A stretch of DNA of 64,000 nt, taken from contig JAOTOL010001644.1 in the NCBI GenBank assembly GCA_034440575.1, forward strand, positions 2,522,501-2,586,500, in the 5' to 3' direction. The stretch comes from Imbricaverruca yamaguchii (lineage: Eukaryota > Arthropoda > Thecostraca > Neoverrucidae). Shown here piece after piece: positions 22,701-35,040 of this stretch. The position numbers and the translations under genes are program-made. Numbering within the stretch: position 1 is the stretch's first letter; each line of letters begins with the position of its first letter. Under the pieces are notes generated by a model that was not told the DNA's origin, made no database searches, and saw only the letters and a list, made by a program, of their open reading frames with translations.

Positions 22701-23704
22701 GGCGTACGCTAAAGTGGGGAGCACCAGCTCACCCAATCATCGATTTTACGCTCCAATCAGACCGTAGCCAAACCATTGGATATACGGGCGCACTATTGAT
22801 CTAAATGGCTTTCGGTCAACATAGACACAAAACAGGTCATCTTCCCCTCCCTCCGCCCATCGTCATACAGCGTCACCGTTGCTCGTAACAGCTATGATTA
22901 TTTGAAGTTCCAAAGCAGGTATTTTTTGCAAAAACTCTGGCCTCTATCAACTGTGCCACCATTGTAACATTCCAAGTAAATACTGAACGGGCAGACGGTG
23001 TGATCGGTTTAGTGAGGGGAATGATACTGGATAGCTGATCCCAGCTCCAACCGTACGCTCCAAGTCACCTGGACGAACGACAGCCTGGTGGACGAGGCCT
23101 GCTGAAAAATCAGAATGCCACCGACTGCATGATTTATTGATTAGGCTTTTCGAGCACAAATAGAAGACGTTAGGATCATTTCCCGACCGTTTGGCATGCA
23201 TATAATTAAAGCAACAGTCTGTCCACAATTTAAAACAATTTGCACTACAGGTAACTACTAGGAGCGGAATAGAGGCGTCTCTATCGGCATCGGCAACAGA
23301 TGCAAACGGGCCAACAACGATGGAATCTATCCAAAATAATCAATACGTTACAGCACCAATCCACATGTCCGGCAGGCGACGCTTTTGTGGACAGATGAAG
23401 ACATTTACTCACATGCCGATACGGTGTCCGCAGAGCACGGCGCCATTGCCACAACCGGCGCAATACGTCCTATAATCTCCGAATCTCACAACTTCAAGCG
23501 GTCGAGAATTACGGCGAACGGACACTACCACTGAGGTTTCTCGGCGGCGTAAAGACTGCCATCAAAAAAGAAACGCACATATTCTCTGACACACACTTGC
23601 ACAATGACTTAAGAGTAGGTCGGCCACCGGTCGCCACGAGTACGCGAGTGTTTCTCGGCAGCGGGCCCACTCTGCCCGGCGCGCCACGCCGCACCATTTC
23701 CAGT
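22701..23704. other. 3' flank of striatin, no gene recognised
   Basis: This lies downstream of striatin on the minus strand and probably includes its 3' UTR. No clear poly(A) tract or duplicated target that would prove a retrocopy is visible, and no conserved protein is encoded. Confidence 0.4.
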
Positions 23705-25801
23705 CTAGACGAACACCTTCGCCAGCGCGTCCGCTCCTGCCGACGCAATGTACGGCTTCGAAGGATGGAAGCCTACGCAGTGGATGCTCTCGTCGCACTT
23801 TTTGCGGTGCGCCGTGATCTCTTGGACGCACTGTTTGTTGTCGAGATTCCACAGCCGGATGCTGCAGTCATGGCTGCCAGACAGCAGGTAGAGGCCGTTA
23901 GGGTCCACGGCCAGACTAGTGACGGCATCCTGGTGCGCCACCATCGCGTGCATCACCTTGCCTGTCACGTGGTCGTAGAAGCGGATGTGCCGGTCCTCGT
24001 GCGCGGCGATCGTCACCGGCATGGTCGGGTGCGAGACGACGCAGTTGATCTGGTCGCGCGGCCCGACGCTGTCCGAGTTCTGGTTGGACTCGAGCTGCAC
24101 CACCAGCTTGGACGTCTCCAGGTCGTAGATGGCGGCGCGACCGGTCGTGTACGCCACCACCATTTGGCTGCTGTCCTCGTGCACGAAGTCGACTGAGCTC
24201 GGGAGGCCCATGTGGGGCTCGGCCGTGTACGACTGCAGCAGCGGCGCCTTGCTGCCGGGACTCCACAGCTTCACTGTGCCGTCGGTGCTGCAGCTGAGCA
24301 GCCGGGTCTTCTGCGAGTGGAATGCCAGTCCCCATACGGCGTCGGCGTGCTCGGAGAGCGTCTGCGCCAGGACATCCGGGTCGTACGCATCGTACGGATC
24401 GATGTTGGAGTTGGGCAGGTTCCACACCCGCACCGTGCCATCGAGGCCTCCGGAGTAGCACTGCTCGCCGGTCGGGTTTATACTAACACAAAGCACCGCA
24501 CCAACGTGACCGCGGAACGTGTAGATGGGCTCCACATCCAGAAATGCAGACTTCTTGGCTGGGATGGTACGTTTCAGGTTCCACAGCTTCATGGTGTGAT
24601 CCTCACTGGCTGTCACCAGCACTGGCTCGATGGGATGGAATGCCAGTGCACGGATTCCATCAAAGTGGGACCGCAGGGTGTACTTAGCATTCCACATCTT
24701 TGAGTATGACTCTTTGTTTGCCACAACATCATTGAATGTTCCATCTGCTTCATTGGTAACTGTGAGTTGAGCAAGTTCTCCCAAACCCATGTGCTCCAGA
24801 CCTTCTTCACTGACCCCACCATACTGTCCAGAGCTTGTTCTCGTAGATGGAGAAGGACGGTCAGCATCCACCAAGCGAACACTGTCTTCCCACGGATTCA
24901 CCATATTTCCCATGTTTATGTTGTTGAAATCTAACTCCAGGGACTTGAGAGCAATACCCATGCTTGTGGCATCTGTTTCATCATCAGCTCCACTTTTTTC
25001 TTGCTTCACAGTATTGATCTCTTCACTTTTCCAATCTTCATCATCATCATCTCCATCATCTACATCCACACCATCATTGTTGAGGAAGTCAAAGTTGTCT
25101 AAAACAGCTTGTTCTGCTTCTCTCAACATGTCCTCAGCTAAAATCCCAGCTCTGCTCTGAGGTGTTCCTTTGCTTTGTCCCTCTGTTTTTGTAGCAGAAG
25201 GCTCACTGTTGATGAGTGGTGGGCTTCCATTCTTGTTTTCCTTCAACCCCAACAAGGATCGCACCCTATTTGATCTGACATCAATCACAGTGTCTGTATA
25301 GCCTATCTCATGCAGATATTGCCTCAGGAGTTGTCTTCCTTGCCTCCATGAAATGTTGCTGTTTGCAGTTATGAGTTGATCACCTTCCATGATGTCTTCT
25401 TGGCTTCCCTCATCAAACACAGGTGGCTTCAGGTCTCCTTGGGAGAGCTCAGCTCCATATTTCAGCTTGTGGTATCTGGCACGCTCTTGCTTCAAGGCAT
25501 GCTCAAGCATTTTAATTCTCCTGACCAAGTCATTTTTCAGGTTTTCTTGACCCTTGCGCTCTCCTTGTAGGAATGCAATCTTTGCTTCCAGTTCTGCTCT
25601 CTCAACATCCCACTTAGATCTTTCCAATTCAAATTTGGCCCATTCATGCTGAATATAGTGGAGGATTCCTGGGATTGAGTAGGCATTTCTGGGATTTTCC
25701 TCTTGCTTGGATCCCTCTGCAGTCATGCCATCAGTAATGCTACTTACCTGTCCATTATGATTTTGAACTGACATGTCGGCCTCCCCAGTGGCTACTGTCA
25801 T
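23705..25801 (-). CDS. STRN3: Striatin family protein, intact single-exon gene
   Basis: Striatins are B''' regulatory subunits of PP2A and scaffolds of STRIPAK, which controls Hippo, Ste20-kinase and cytoskeletal signalling. The 698-residue frame has no stop. Residues about 24-60 (YSIPGILHYIQHEWAKFELE) form the caveolin-binding segment, and a coiled coil runs to about 115. Residues about 150-185 (WRQGRQLLRQYLHEIGYTDT) carry the calmodulin-binding region. An acidic stretch (VDVDDGDDDDEDW) is near 255. WD40 repeats run from about 370 (SHFDGIRALAFHPIEP) to the end (ASAGADALAKVFV). Human paralogues are 713-797 aa. No intron is visible. Codon GC rises abruptly near 24475: the C-terminal third is very GC3-rich, the rest is not. 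Whether it is the ancestral locus or a retrogene is open. The symbol follows the vertebrate family; the Drosophila orthologue is Cka. Confidence 0.93.
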   Translation of the reverse strand: MTVATGEADMSVQNHNGQVSSITDGMTAEGSKQEENPRNAYSIPGILHYIQHEWAKFELERSKWDVERAELEAKIAFLQGERKGQENLKNDLVRRIKMLEHALKQERARYHKLKYGAELSQGDLKPPVFDEGSQEDIMEGDQLITANSNISWRQGRQLLRQYLHEIGYTDTVIDVRSNRVRSLLGLKENKNGSPPLINSEPSATKTEGQSKGTPQSRAGILAEDMLREAEQAVLDNFDFLNNDGVDVDDGDDDDEDWKSEEINTVKQEKSGADDETDATSMGIALKSLELDFNNINMGNMVNPWEDSVRLVDADRPSPSTRTSSGQYGGVSEEGLEHMGLGELAQLTVTNEADGTFNDVVANKESYSKMWNAKYTLRSHFDGIRALAFHPIEPVLVTASEDHTMKLWNLKRTIPAKKSAFLDVEPIYTFRGHVGAVLCVSINPTGEQCYSGGLDGTVRVWNLPNSNIDPYDAYDPDVLAQTLSEHADAVWGLAFHSQKTRLLSCSTDGTVKLWSPGSKAPLLQSYTAEPHMGLPSSVDFVHEDSSQMVVAYTTGRAAIYDLETSKLVVQLESNQNSDSVGPRDQINCVVSHPTMPVTIAAHEDRHIRFYDHVTGKVMHAMVAHQDAVTSLAVDPNGLYLLSGSHDCSIRLWNLDNKQCVQEITAHRKKCDESIHCVGFHPSKPYIASAGADALAKVFV

Positions 25802-26890
25802 GACCAGTCTTGCCAGTTCCTTAATGCCCTGGTGACTGCTTGACTAGTAACTATCAGAATCAATAATTGGGCAGTTTTCGCGTTTCTTGGTAGGTATCAA
25901 CCTCAGCTTAGCTTCCTTTAGCCGTCAACAATCACAGCACTGTAGACTTGTCGGTCCATTGCAGTTGGTGGTTCTTTGGAAGTAGTCACTTTCTAGTTAG
26001 GTAAATGCTGGATATGACTTCAGGTAATCAAAGGTTGATTCAACACCTGCCTCTTCAGCCACTTCAATATAGTGGAACAGAATCCTCCCTGAAACACACC
26101 CTTCAGGAAAACAACACTGAAATTATTCAGGCATGGAGTGACGCACAACACCGTACCTCGTCACCAAAAGTCTGTCGCCATTAGTTGCGAATAGAGGAGG
26201 AATAGTTTACTCGTTCTGGGAGTAAGGTAAAGATATGTTGTACAATTTGTGACAATGATTTTGTCACCGGTAATCTTTCGTAAAAAAGGACTTAAGGAAG
26301 TTAAATTCATATTTATGGCTTTATACCAAAAACCTAAAGTAAATACACCAGCGTAAACCTAACTAGTAGTGTAGAAACAGTCATTGCGTTAAAAACACAG
26401 GGCCCATTCGCTCCTTGCTCCTGGCTTCTGATCTACGGACGTCACGGCTGCGATGACGCATTGATAAGGCATATGACTGTATTGGTTTTGAGCGCATTTT
26501 GAGCTTGGACCCTGTAGGAAATTTTCCGTGTGACGAATTGCTTTGGGATCCATCAATTCACCGTTCGAAGCCCACAGGATCTGGAAAATTACCCGGATCC
26601 TGCGGAAAAATTTCACACTAAATCTTTCGGCTTCGGTGACGTCACTAACATTAGCGGCACTTGTGGTGCAAAAGTTCATACAGCACGCGCCATGTTGCTT
26701 CGAGCAATTGAACTCATGTTGCTCGATAATGGGAAGAAGCATGTCATTTTCAAGTTTCGGTTTTCATGTATGTGCTTTGGATATTTTTTTTAGCCCAGAT
26801 AAATAAAAGGACCACATTCTTGGGCTACAATACACTGGCAATTATGCAAAGGCCAACATTACCATAGTACCAAACCCGGGGTTCAAACTG
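25802..26890. other. 5' flank of striatin and unassigned DNA
   Basis: The first few hundred bases upstream of the striatin ATG are likely promoter and 5' UTR, but no TATA or initiator stands out. At 26389-26806 overlapping frames occur on both strands without a recognised motif. Confidence 0.35.
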
Positions 26891-26898
26891 CTCTGACG

Positions 26899-27092
26899 GG
26901 GCGGGGATGACCGAGTGGTTAAGGTGTCGGGCTATGGGTACCAAAGGTCCCGGGTTCGACTCTAGCGCCATTCAGGACATTTCCAAATCCCGCGGCCCAC
27001 CGGCGAAACAGTGTGGGCGGCGCCATTAGCCGTGAATGTGCATAAAGTGTGTCGTGAACCAACCAATAAACAAACAAACAAACAAACGGCTC
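26899..27092 (+). mobile_element. tRNA-derived SINE, family A
   Basis: The head GATGACCGAGTGGTTAAGG is an A-box-like, tRNA-Ser/Leu-like start, and GGTCCCGGGTTCGACTC is a B box. The body follows (CCCGCGGCCCACCGGCG, CAGTGTGGGCGGCGCCAT). The tail is TGTGTCGTGAACCAACCAAT plus (AAAC)n. The head does not fold as a full tRNA with an intact 3' half, so it is not a tRNA gene. A headless relative lies at 50598-50707. Confidence 0.8.
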
Positions 27093-30000
27093 CGACCCAC
27101 CCGAGATCTCCAGCCATGGTATCATGGCCTTCTATATGCATCTTTGATTGTACCTTGCAAAGACACCGTTCGGCTCCTTTCATGCAGCATTGAAACACAC
27201 ATTCATCACCCCGGGTAAGATAGCATCAAAGTTCCCTTTTTCGGAAGTGTTGGACTGGGGAATATACCCAACGGCATCCAATAACCTCCCAGACAACGGC
27301 CCTCGATCGGCTAGGGAGTGAAATATCGGTCAATGCCGACATGCAGCCAACACCCAGCCGACATGTAGCCGACGTTGAGCCGATGTCAGGAAGATGTCGG
27401 GTTGCAGTTGGGGCGCCAGGGACCCGCTAGCGGCTAGGAAGTGGTATGCCGGACATCGGTCCAACGTTGGCTGGTCGATATTGATATCCTGAATAGAACC
27501 CAACAGATGGTGACATCAGTGGACTTTGTGTACTTTTGAAGAGGAATTCCTCCTCAATATTGGCTTTGCGCCCCCCCCGAAAAAAAATCAACATTTGACG
27601 CGGGACTCAATGGAGTGTGCCCCCAATCCATTTGGGGTTGCTCATTGTCTTCATGTATGTTGACCACACCATAATAATATTCAGAAATCAACAACCGTGT
27701 TTGATATTCGAGGTCAGTATGTCGATGTCGGGCCAAGAACTGGCCGATGCCGGCAGACTATTAACGATATATGTCAAGCTGGTCTCGACACATGGGACTC
27801 GAGCGGGACGACATCGGCATGTTTACGGGACTCCTCATCCCAGATGAATGGAACTTTTACCAGACCAGCCCAAACCTCGCCAACGGCTCCTGAACTTATT
27901 GCAAGAATACTGGCGATGCGGGCAAGCGTACGACGTGTAGCACGGTCACCACATTTGATGCACAAGCGCACTATTTATGTCTGATACTTAGAAATCCGGC
28001 AGGATCCGGCTGTGGGCTCCGAACGCCGGACGGAGAATTGTCCATCCTCGCGGAAATTAGACAAAGACAGGCGATGCATTGTGTTGCCATTTAATAATAA
28101 GATGTGGCTTCGCACAATTCTCAGAGCACCGCCGTGCTTCCTTTGCTTATATTGAGATGCGAGGGACGTCAAATCAGGTGTGTCGCTTTATGAAGCAATG
28201 CAGAGCACAAAAGCTATTTTAATAAAATGTTTTTTTTTTCGTTTTCTTTCAAATGTTTTCAAACGTCAAAATATTTTTTTTTTTCCAGGGAAACATTTTG
28301 TGTTTTGAAGTGTTTCAAGTGTTTCAGCATTTTTATAGCCGTATAATTAGACCAAAGTGCTTTTTATGAACACAATAGCTGAGTGTCGTGGCGGAGTATA
28401 CGTTTGCTCCATTTTCAGATTCATTTTATCACTTCGAAGGGCGAGCTTACCGCCCCATATGCATGCACAACGAGATCCATGGGCCGATTTGGCCGACGGT
28501 GGAAGGTGGCAAAAACAAAATGCTGGCTTGCGTATGTTTGGAAAAATATGTTAAATTGGAGGGGCGGTGTGTTACGCAACCACAGACGAAATTGTTTCTT
28601 CTCCATTTGAAGTACAAGACATGTTGGTTGTATTCAGTTATTATATTTATTCAACTATTCCGACAATGTTATTTTAACGACTATTTTTACGAGAAGGCGG
28701 AGTAGAAGATTCGAGGATCTCCGCCGGGGGAAATTTCCTCGAAGAGACGTTTTCAGCGAAAAAAAATCGCTGACCGTTGGGGGTTGGAAAGGGGAGGGTC
28801 TGCACTCACTTTCGTATCAAATAGTCTCCTATTCCCCTGAAAGAGGCGTCTTTGGTTGGAAACTCCGTTGAGCAAGGGGTCACACTGGGTGCCTTCCCGA
28901 GGGGCACCTTTCCCGCCCGGAGACACGTCATCTTTCTATTAAGGGGTGGGGAGGGGGGGGACACCAAACTCCAATGCCTCACCTTGCATCCGCTTCTGGA
29001 GGGGTGCAGTTATATTTTCGTTTCGCATTCCCAGCTAGATCTGCTATGGTGGTAATACCCATGAGACAGGTGGAACACGTTGAGCTACCACCCTACATGC
29101 AGCCATGAGTGTCGATTTAGTTCATTTTTTTGGATGGAAAATTGGCCTTCAGTTAATGGTAGCTTGACCTTCCAATAATTTCTGGCTTTACCTTTTGACG
29201 GCCCTCGTTCTATTACGGTCCTTCCAATATCCCCATATATTTCGCACCCCTCTTTCACACCCAGTGGCAGATGTAAGGGAAGTGTATGAAGAACGCAATT
29301 CCGTATCATGTAAAAGCGAAGCCCGTCTACCCGGGAGAAGGCACCCTCTGGGCAGGTATTAGTGCACCTGCCACACTCAACGAGCTTTTAGCCGAATTAA
29401 CCCTCCAGGAACTCTCAAAGTGGCGCCACTCCAAACGAGTACCCCGAATGAATGTCAGAAATTGGCACCCCTGCATACACCAAGACGTACACAGGACTTT
29501 CATTGGTGCTGAAGAAGCCATGGAGCAAACAATATACGTCATTGAACATGGAAGTCTTAGTTTGTACCAAGAACGCATTTTTTGTCACAGTGAAGAAAAA
29601 TAGCACCGACGGTGGATATCTAACTTGAAACTGCGAAGAAGATGGATTGAATGCGATATCGGATGTGTGTAATTCATGTCTTGAGTTAATGCACTTTCTG
29701 TGATATGCCTTCGTGCAGAATCACCATCTTCAAGAATGGCAATAAGGTCCAGGGATATGTGAGTTCTATTTCTCCGGAGTGCATAGCGCTTCCTCATTGT
29801 ATACCTGTTCAGGCAAATTCGCGATTTTGGGCGTCTTGGTCAGTGTGTAAAAACAATTCCATATTGATATAGCATCCAAGTCCTAAGGAATATAGTCACC
29901 GAAATTGTAGGTTGGACTTATTTCGAGGTTGGAATGACCTGCATGTGGTTCCATTTCCATTGCCTATCACACATGGGTACTTTTTTTTTGTTAACACCCT

Positions 30001-30290
30001 GACTGAGCTGATAATTTGGACAACCTGTGTCTCATGGTTAATTGGTTTTTTAATTCTCCCACCGAATGTTGGTTAAAAAATGTTTTATGAGTATTATCTC
30101 AGTTTTTCACTTCTCATATTTAATATATATTCTTCCATGAAAGAAATAAAAACCTGACATCATTACAGTTTAAGATAACAAGGAAACAAGTTCTACACAC
30201 ATTTCACCACTGTGAAGCATGCAAATGGTTTGGTAAAGTTAAATTAAGTTAGTCTTGATGAATAGGAATGATAAAGTCATAAAGTGTTAA
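27093..30290. other. Unassigned repetitive DNA
   Basis: At 27330-27480 and 27710-27760 there are repeated CCGA(C/T)(A/G)T words (GCCGACATG, CCGATGTCGG), resembling the internally repetitive ends of some DNA transposons; no transposase is visible. T-rich runs lie at 28230-28290. Open frames are below 110 codons and unrecognised. Confidence 0.4.
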
Positions 30291-30548
30291 GGCTTAATAA
30301 GGGCCACAAGGGCCCATCTGGGTCAAGCCTGTCTAGAAGATATTAGAAAGTACATGTTCACACCTATCAATTCCAAACCCATGCAATCCCTCCACCTGTG
30401 CCACCACAGCCAATCTCATCAGTATGACATAGCAAAGGAAGTTGCCAAATCCACTGCTAGGTACACCCCATATAGTACAACATAATACTAGCATAATGTT
30501 ATACCCTATATAGCTAGTGAAAATACTCAATATCCCATGCATCACAAG
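30291..30548 (-). other. 3' UTR of the CR1/L2-type LINE
   Basis: AT-rich non-coding DNA that follows the RT stop on the minus strand. It contains a GGGCCCTTGTGGCCC hairpin at about 30301-30315, which could act as the 3' RNA structure recognised by the RT. The exact end is not visible. Confidence 0.5.
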
Positions 30549-33500
30549 TTAGAATTCAAAAACAACATTTTCCTGTCTAAAAAATTTATCCACCCTACTT
30601 TTAAAGACATTCAATGAGGGACTCCCCACTGCATCAGCAGGCAGCCTATTCCATTGGTCAACAACCCTTTGACTGAAGACCTGTTGTCGTTTAACTGTCC
30701 TGCACCTCATTTTGTCTAACCTGAATTGATGACCCCTATGGGATACTCTAAACTGCAGAGCATCATTCAAATTGACCTGATCTAGCCCTCTAACAATTTT
30801 GTACATTTCAATCATGTCTCCCTTAATCTCCTATACTTGAGTGAGTACATATCTAATGCATTAAGCCTTTCTCCATATTCTAAGTTACTTAATCCACTGA
30901 CGAGTCTAGTGGCTTTGCGCTGGACTCTTTCTAACATATCTATATCCTTTTCTAGGTAGGGGCTCCATGCTTGTACAGAGTACTCCAAGTGGGGCCGCAC
31001 ATATGCTAAGTACAGCTTTTTCATGACTTCCCTGCTCTTATATTTCACACTTCTATTAATGAGTCCCAGCATTCTGAGTGCCCTATTTCTAGCTGAGATA
31101 CATTGTTTTTTCTGCTTTAAGGTCTTTTGAGACCAACACACCTAAGTCCCTTTCCTCTTCAATAACATCCAGTTCCCTCCCTCCCATTTTATAACTGAAT
31201 GTCTCGCCTGCAGACCCTATATGCATAACCTTACACTTATCATAGTTGAAAGTCATCTGCCATTGATCAGCCCACTCTTTTTAGGTCGTCCAAATCTAGT
31301 TGAATATTACTAGATTGATCTCTGCTGTTAGCCACTCCTACCAGCTTGATGTCATCAGCAAATTTGAACACTCTATTCCTCAGCCCTACTTCAATGTTGT
31401 TCACAAAGATGATAAAGAGGAGGGGCCCTAGAACAGAGCCCTGTGGCACTCCACTCAGAACATCTTTCCAACCAGATTTACATCCATTCAATACTACCCT
31501 TTGTTTCCTTCCCTGCAACCATGCTTCAATCCAATGTAGAACTTTTCCTACAATCCCATGTTGTTGTAATTGATGAATTAACCTTCCATGTGGAACTTTA
31601 TCAAAAGCTTTGCTAAAGTCCAAGTACACAACATCCATCCTGCTTTCATTGTCTACTTCTTTGGTAACATACTCAATGAACTCCAATAGGTTAGTTAAAC
31701 AAGACCTTTGAGATCGAAATCCATGTTGAGTATCCCTTAAAGGTTGTGCCTATCAAGATGAATCTGAACATTCTGTTTAACCAGCTTTTCTAGTACTTTG
31801 CAAACTAATGAGGTCAAACTGACTGGCCTGTAGTTTCCTACACTCTTCCTATTTCCCTTTTTGAAAATTGGTACTACACTTGCATTTCTCCAATCTTCAG
31901 GTACTTCTGAATACTCCATAGATCGCCTGAAAATGATACCTAGGGAGTTGCTAAAGCTTTAGCACACTCTACTAAGATCCTAGCATATATTTCATCTGGT
32001 CCGGAAGCTTTATTAGGTTTTATATTCTGCAACTGCTTCTCTACGGCTTCTGTAGTTATTGTAAGATCCTCCAGCATATCACCTGCCATGGCATGGCCTA
32101 CAGATGTTCCTATTGTACCAGAATTATCTTTAGTGAAGACTGATGAGAATTGCTTGCTTAGGGATTCCACAATGTCGCAATCATCAACCACTATTTCCCC
32201 ATCTACCTCCAGTGGTCCTACACTACACTTTTTTAGCCTTAAATTTATAGAAGCTAAAGAATCTCTTAGCATTACCTGCTGAACATTCTCGAGCAAAGTT
32301 GATTTCAGCAAGTCTTTTAGATGCTCTAACACACCTCCTAACTTTATTTCTAGCTATTCTATATGATTCTAGGTTTAACCCAGAGTTAGTATCTTTTAGT
32401 TTCTTGAATGCTTGTTTCTTTGAGTCCAGTAATTGCTTAACTTCCCTAGTCAGCCACGAAGGGTGCTTAACCCTGTTTGATCTAATTTGCCTACTGGGAA
32501 TGAACCTATCCTGACCCTGAAATAGCTTATCTTTTATCATTGTCCACATTTCATAAGCATCTAAGCCATTCAATATGACTTCCCAATTAATTTCACTTAG
32601 GAAGCTCCTGAACTCACTGTAATTCCCTTTTGTAAAATTCGGAATCAATGTTCTGTTGGTTGCTACCCTTCCAACATATAATGAGAAGCGTATAATGTTG
32701 TGATCACTATTACCAAAGGTCTCTCCTACGTTAACATTTTGCACAAAATTTTCCTCATTAGTAAGCACTAGATCTAATATTTTATTTTCCCTTGTAGGCT
32801 CGTGTATCATTTGAAAGAAGAAATTGTCCTCAAAACAAGCCATGAAACATCTTTCTGATTTGCTTACACCTATTGTTTTGTTTCCCAATCCTGCTATGTT
32901 GAAATCCCCCAACAAAATAGTTCTCTCCTGTACTCTCCTACTTATCTCTTCCTGCATCAGCCTGTCAGTGTTTTCATTCTGGTCTGGAGGTCTATAGAAT
33001 GCCCCAATCCTAAATTTTGTTCCATTCTTCAGAATTATATCTAACCACAAAGATTCTACTCCTGCACTATGTACTCCATCCTCTATGGAATGACATTTCA
33101 TTACTTGCCTAACATACAAGAGAATGCCACCTCCTATCCTTGCCTCTCTTTGATAGGCATGCATGTTGTAGCCTGTCAATTCAAATTCTTGCAAGTTGTC
33201 TCCAAACATGCTTTCGTTAACCCATGCTTCTGTTATGCACACCAAATCTAGCTGTTCAGACAACATATATGCATGCAGTTCCCCAATTTTGTTCCTAACA
33301 CTTCTGGCATTGACATAAAAACATGATAAATTATTCCTTCCATTGCTTGCTATGCTTCTCTCTTTATCAGCTACATCCCCCCATGTCCTGCCTAGTTTCC
33401 CTGTTTCCTGTTGAGAGCCTCCTCATGCCTATTGCTGAGCAATTCCACTCCTCTCTTGCTCAGATGTAATCCATCTAAAGCAAACATCTCCGTCCTCCCC

Positions 33501-33830
33501 CAAAACTCCCCCACAAATCCAAGAACTGCACCCCAAGCTCCTTACAAATGTTGGCCACCCTGGTATTGAGCCCAATGGCCCTCGAATACCACTCCATGCT
33601 TGCATGGACCATAGGGAGGATGGATGTCACCACTCCTCTTTTCCTACTTCCTGCTAAACTACCTATCAAAGCCCTATAGGCTTTCATTGTTTCCTCTGTA
33701 TTATTTTTTCCTACATCGTTAACTCCAACCTGCACAATTACCGTTGCACCCTCTCCACTTCCCCTCATTACTCCCTCCAGCCTATCCCTAACAACTTTCA
33801 CCTGCGCTCCCGGGTAGCAAACACGCATCC
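30549..33830 (-). pseudogene. CR1/L2-type LINE: esterase, endonuclease, reverse transcriptase
   Basis: Right to left: 33828-33430 encodes an SGNH-esterase-like domain (VIVQVGVNDVGKNN, then FLDLWGSF, LDGLHLSKRGVELL). An endonuclease follows at 33266-32223 (LVCITEAWVNESM, IGAFYRPPDQNEN, ILLGDFNIAG, NSDHNIIRFSL). RT pieces lie between 32332 and 30549 (NYRPVSLTSLVCKVLEKL, DFSKAFDKVPHGRL, SGVPQGSVLGPLLFI, FADDIKLVG). The end is the typical VVDQWNRLPADAVGS. Four or five frameshifts or stops break the RT; the endonuclease is intact, so the copy is fairly young. An esterase ahead of the endonuclease is a CR1/L2 trait. The 5' end is truncated against repeat family R1. Confidence 0.9.
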
Positions 33831-33839
33831 GATGTGATG

Positions 33840-34615
33840 TGAATACACAAATAACACTTCTGCTGGCAGAACTCAGGATGAATCACACTCAAACTCATAT
33901 TGGGCATACCACACAACCAGGATCATCCTTCAACAAACACTTCTTGTCGTGATTAGCAGGTTTTACAGCGGAAATTTCTCACCTGTCACCTGGTCTCAGG
34001 AACAAGATAGATGGAGAAGACCCTGCATAATGATCTGCATAAATTAAAAGTGACCACAAAATCCAAATTTCACATCAGTTTTAATAATGAAATATGTATG
34101 GCTATCCATGCTGCTGAAATAAGCAGAGTTAAACTTATGAACATCGGCACATTGTAACATCCTTTCTGATTTACATGGAGACTGCACACAGCTCTAAGGA
34201 ATATGACAAGCCAAATGAAGGACTGCCAGATACAAAATTGGTGCTCTTGTTAAATTAGTGAAGGATGAGGTGATAAGCCAACTTCATGTGCAATGGTAGA
34301 GAAAATGATAACAAAAGTATACTTAATCCATGTTAACCAAGTTTATTAATATGGGTTTTGGAATGTATAATGGTTTAATGAAAATTATACTAAAACAGTT
34401 CATCTAAAATAGTTTTATTCTCACCACCAAGAAACAGTTATTTTGCCTGAAAAGCTGAAAAAAAATTGTAACCAGTTCTTATTAATATTAAAAGTTCCTT
34501 TATGTACTTGTTTAGTTCATGTCTGGAATGTTTAGTTGAAGCAAGGATGGACTTGGAAGGATCCAGAGTTGCAAGACAGGAGAGCAAATTGCCCCTGTAA
34601 AACTGCTCATAGTGC
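33840..34615 (-). repeat. Dispersed repeat family R1, copy 2 (inverted)
   Basis: The reverse complement aligns along most of its length with 6576-7570. Shared blocks include CAATTTGCTCTCCTGTCT, TTCAACTAAACATTC, GGTGAGAATA and CTATCTTGTTCCTGAGACC. The CR1 element begins about 10 bp to the left. Confidence 0.65.
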
Positions 34616-34719
34616 TGTTAAATAGAGCTGGTTGGATTTGCTTACCCCAGCACTAGAAGTACAGCTGATCACCTGGCTGGGAAAAATGGGATGGATTGGA
34701 GTAAAATTGGAAAAAAAAA

Positions 34720-35040
34720 ATAGAGACAAATTTAAAGACCTTGATGAGATCTCCTCTCAGTCTTCTATATCTGAGTGAAAACATTCAATTTCTTCAATCT
34801 TTCCTCATATGCAGGTTGCTTATGCCATTAACCATTTATGTAGCCCTCTTTTGTACTCTCTCTAAAAGCCAACAATCTTTTTCATAGCTAGGAGACCAAG
34901 CTTGGATGCAGTATTCCAAATGTGGCCTGACTTATGCACAGTAAAGCTTCCTGATTACTTCCTCACATCTGTATGATACATTCCTATTTATTTCCCAGAG
35001 CATTCTCGGTACCTTCTTCATGCATATTCATGGCTAATGG
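34720..35040 (-). pseudogene. Second CR1/L2-type LINE fragment (3' end of RT)
   Basis: The minus strand encodes a degraded match to the same RT region as 30812-31141: YEERLKKLNVFTQIQKT corresponds to YGERLNALDMYSLKYRR. It also retains relics of the ...LEYSVQAWSP part. It is shorter and far more decayed than the main element, with several stops. Confidence 0.7.

Noticed and set aside
23597..24196. 199-codon plus-strand frame opposite striatin
   Set aside because: Antisense shadow of the GC-rich third of striatin, no homology.
26905..26975. A tRNA-Ser/Leu-like sequence with A and B boxes
   Set aside because: It is the head of a SINE: no proper acceptor-stem pairing, followed by the family body and an AACC/AAAC tail. 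The same reasoning applies at 40382, 49588, 51967 and 55586.
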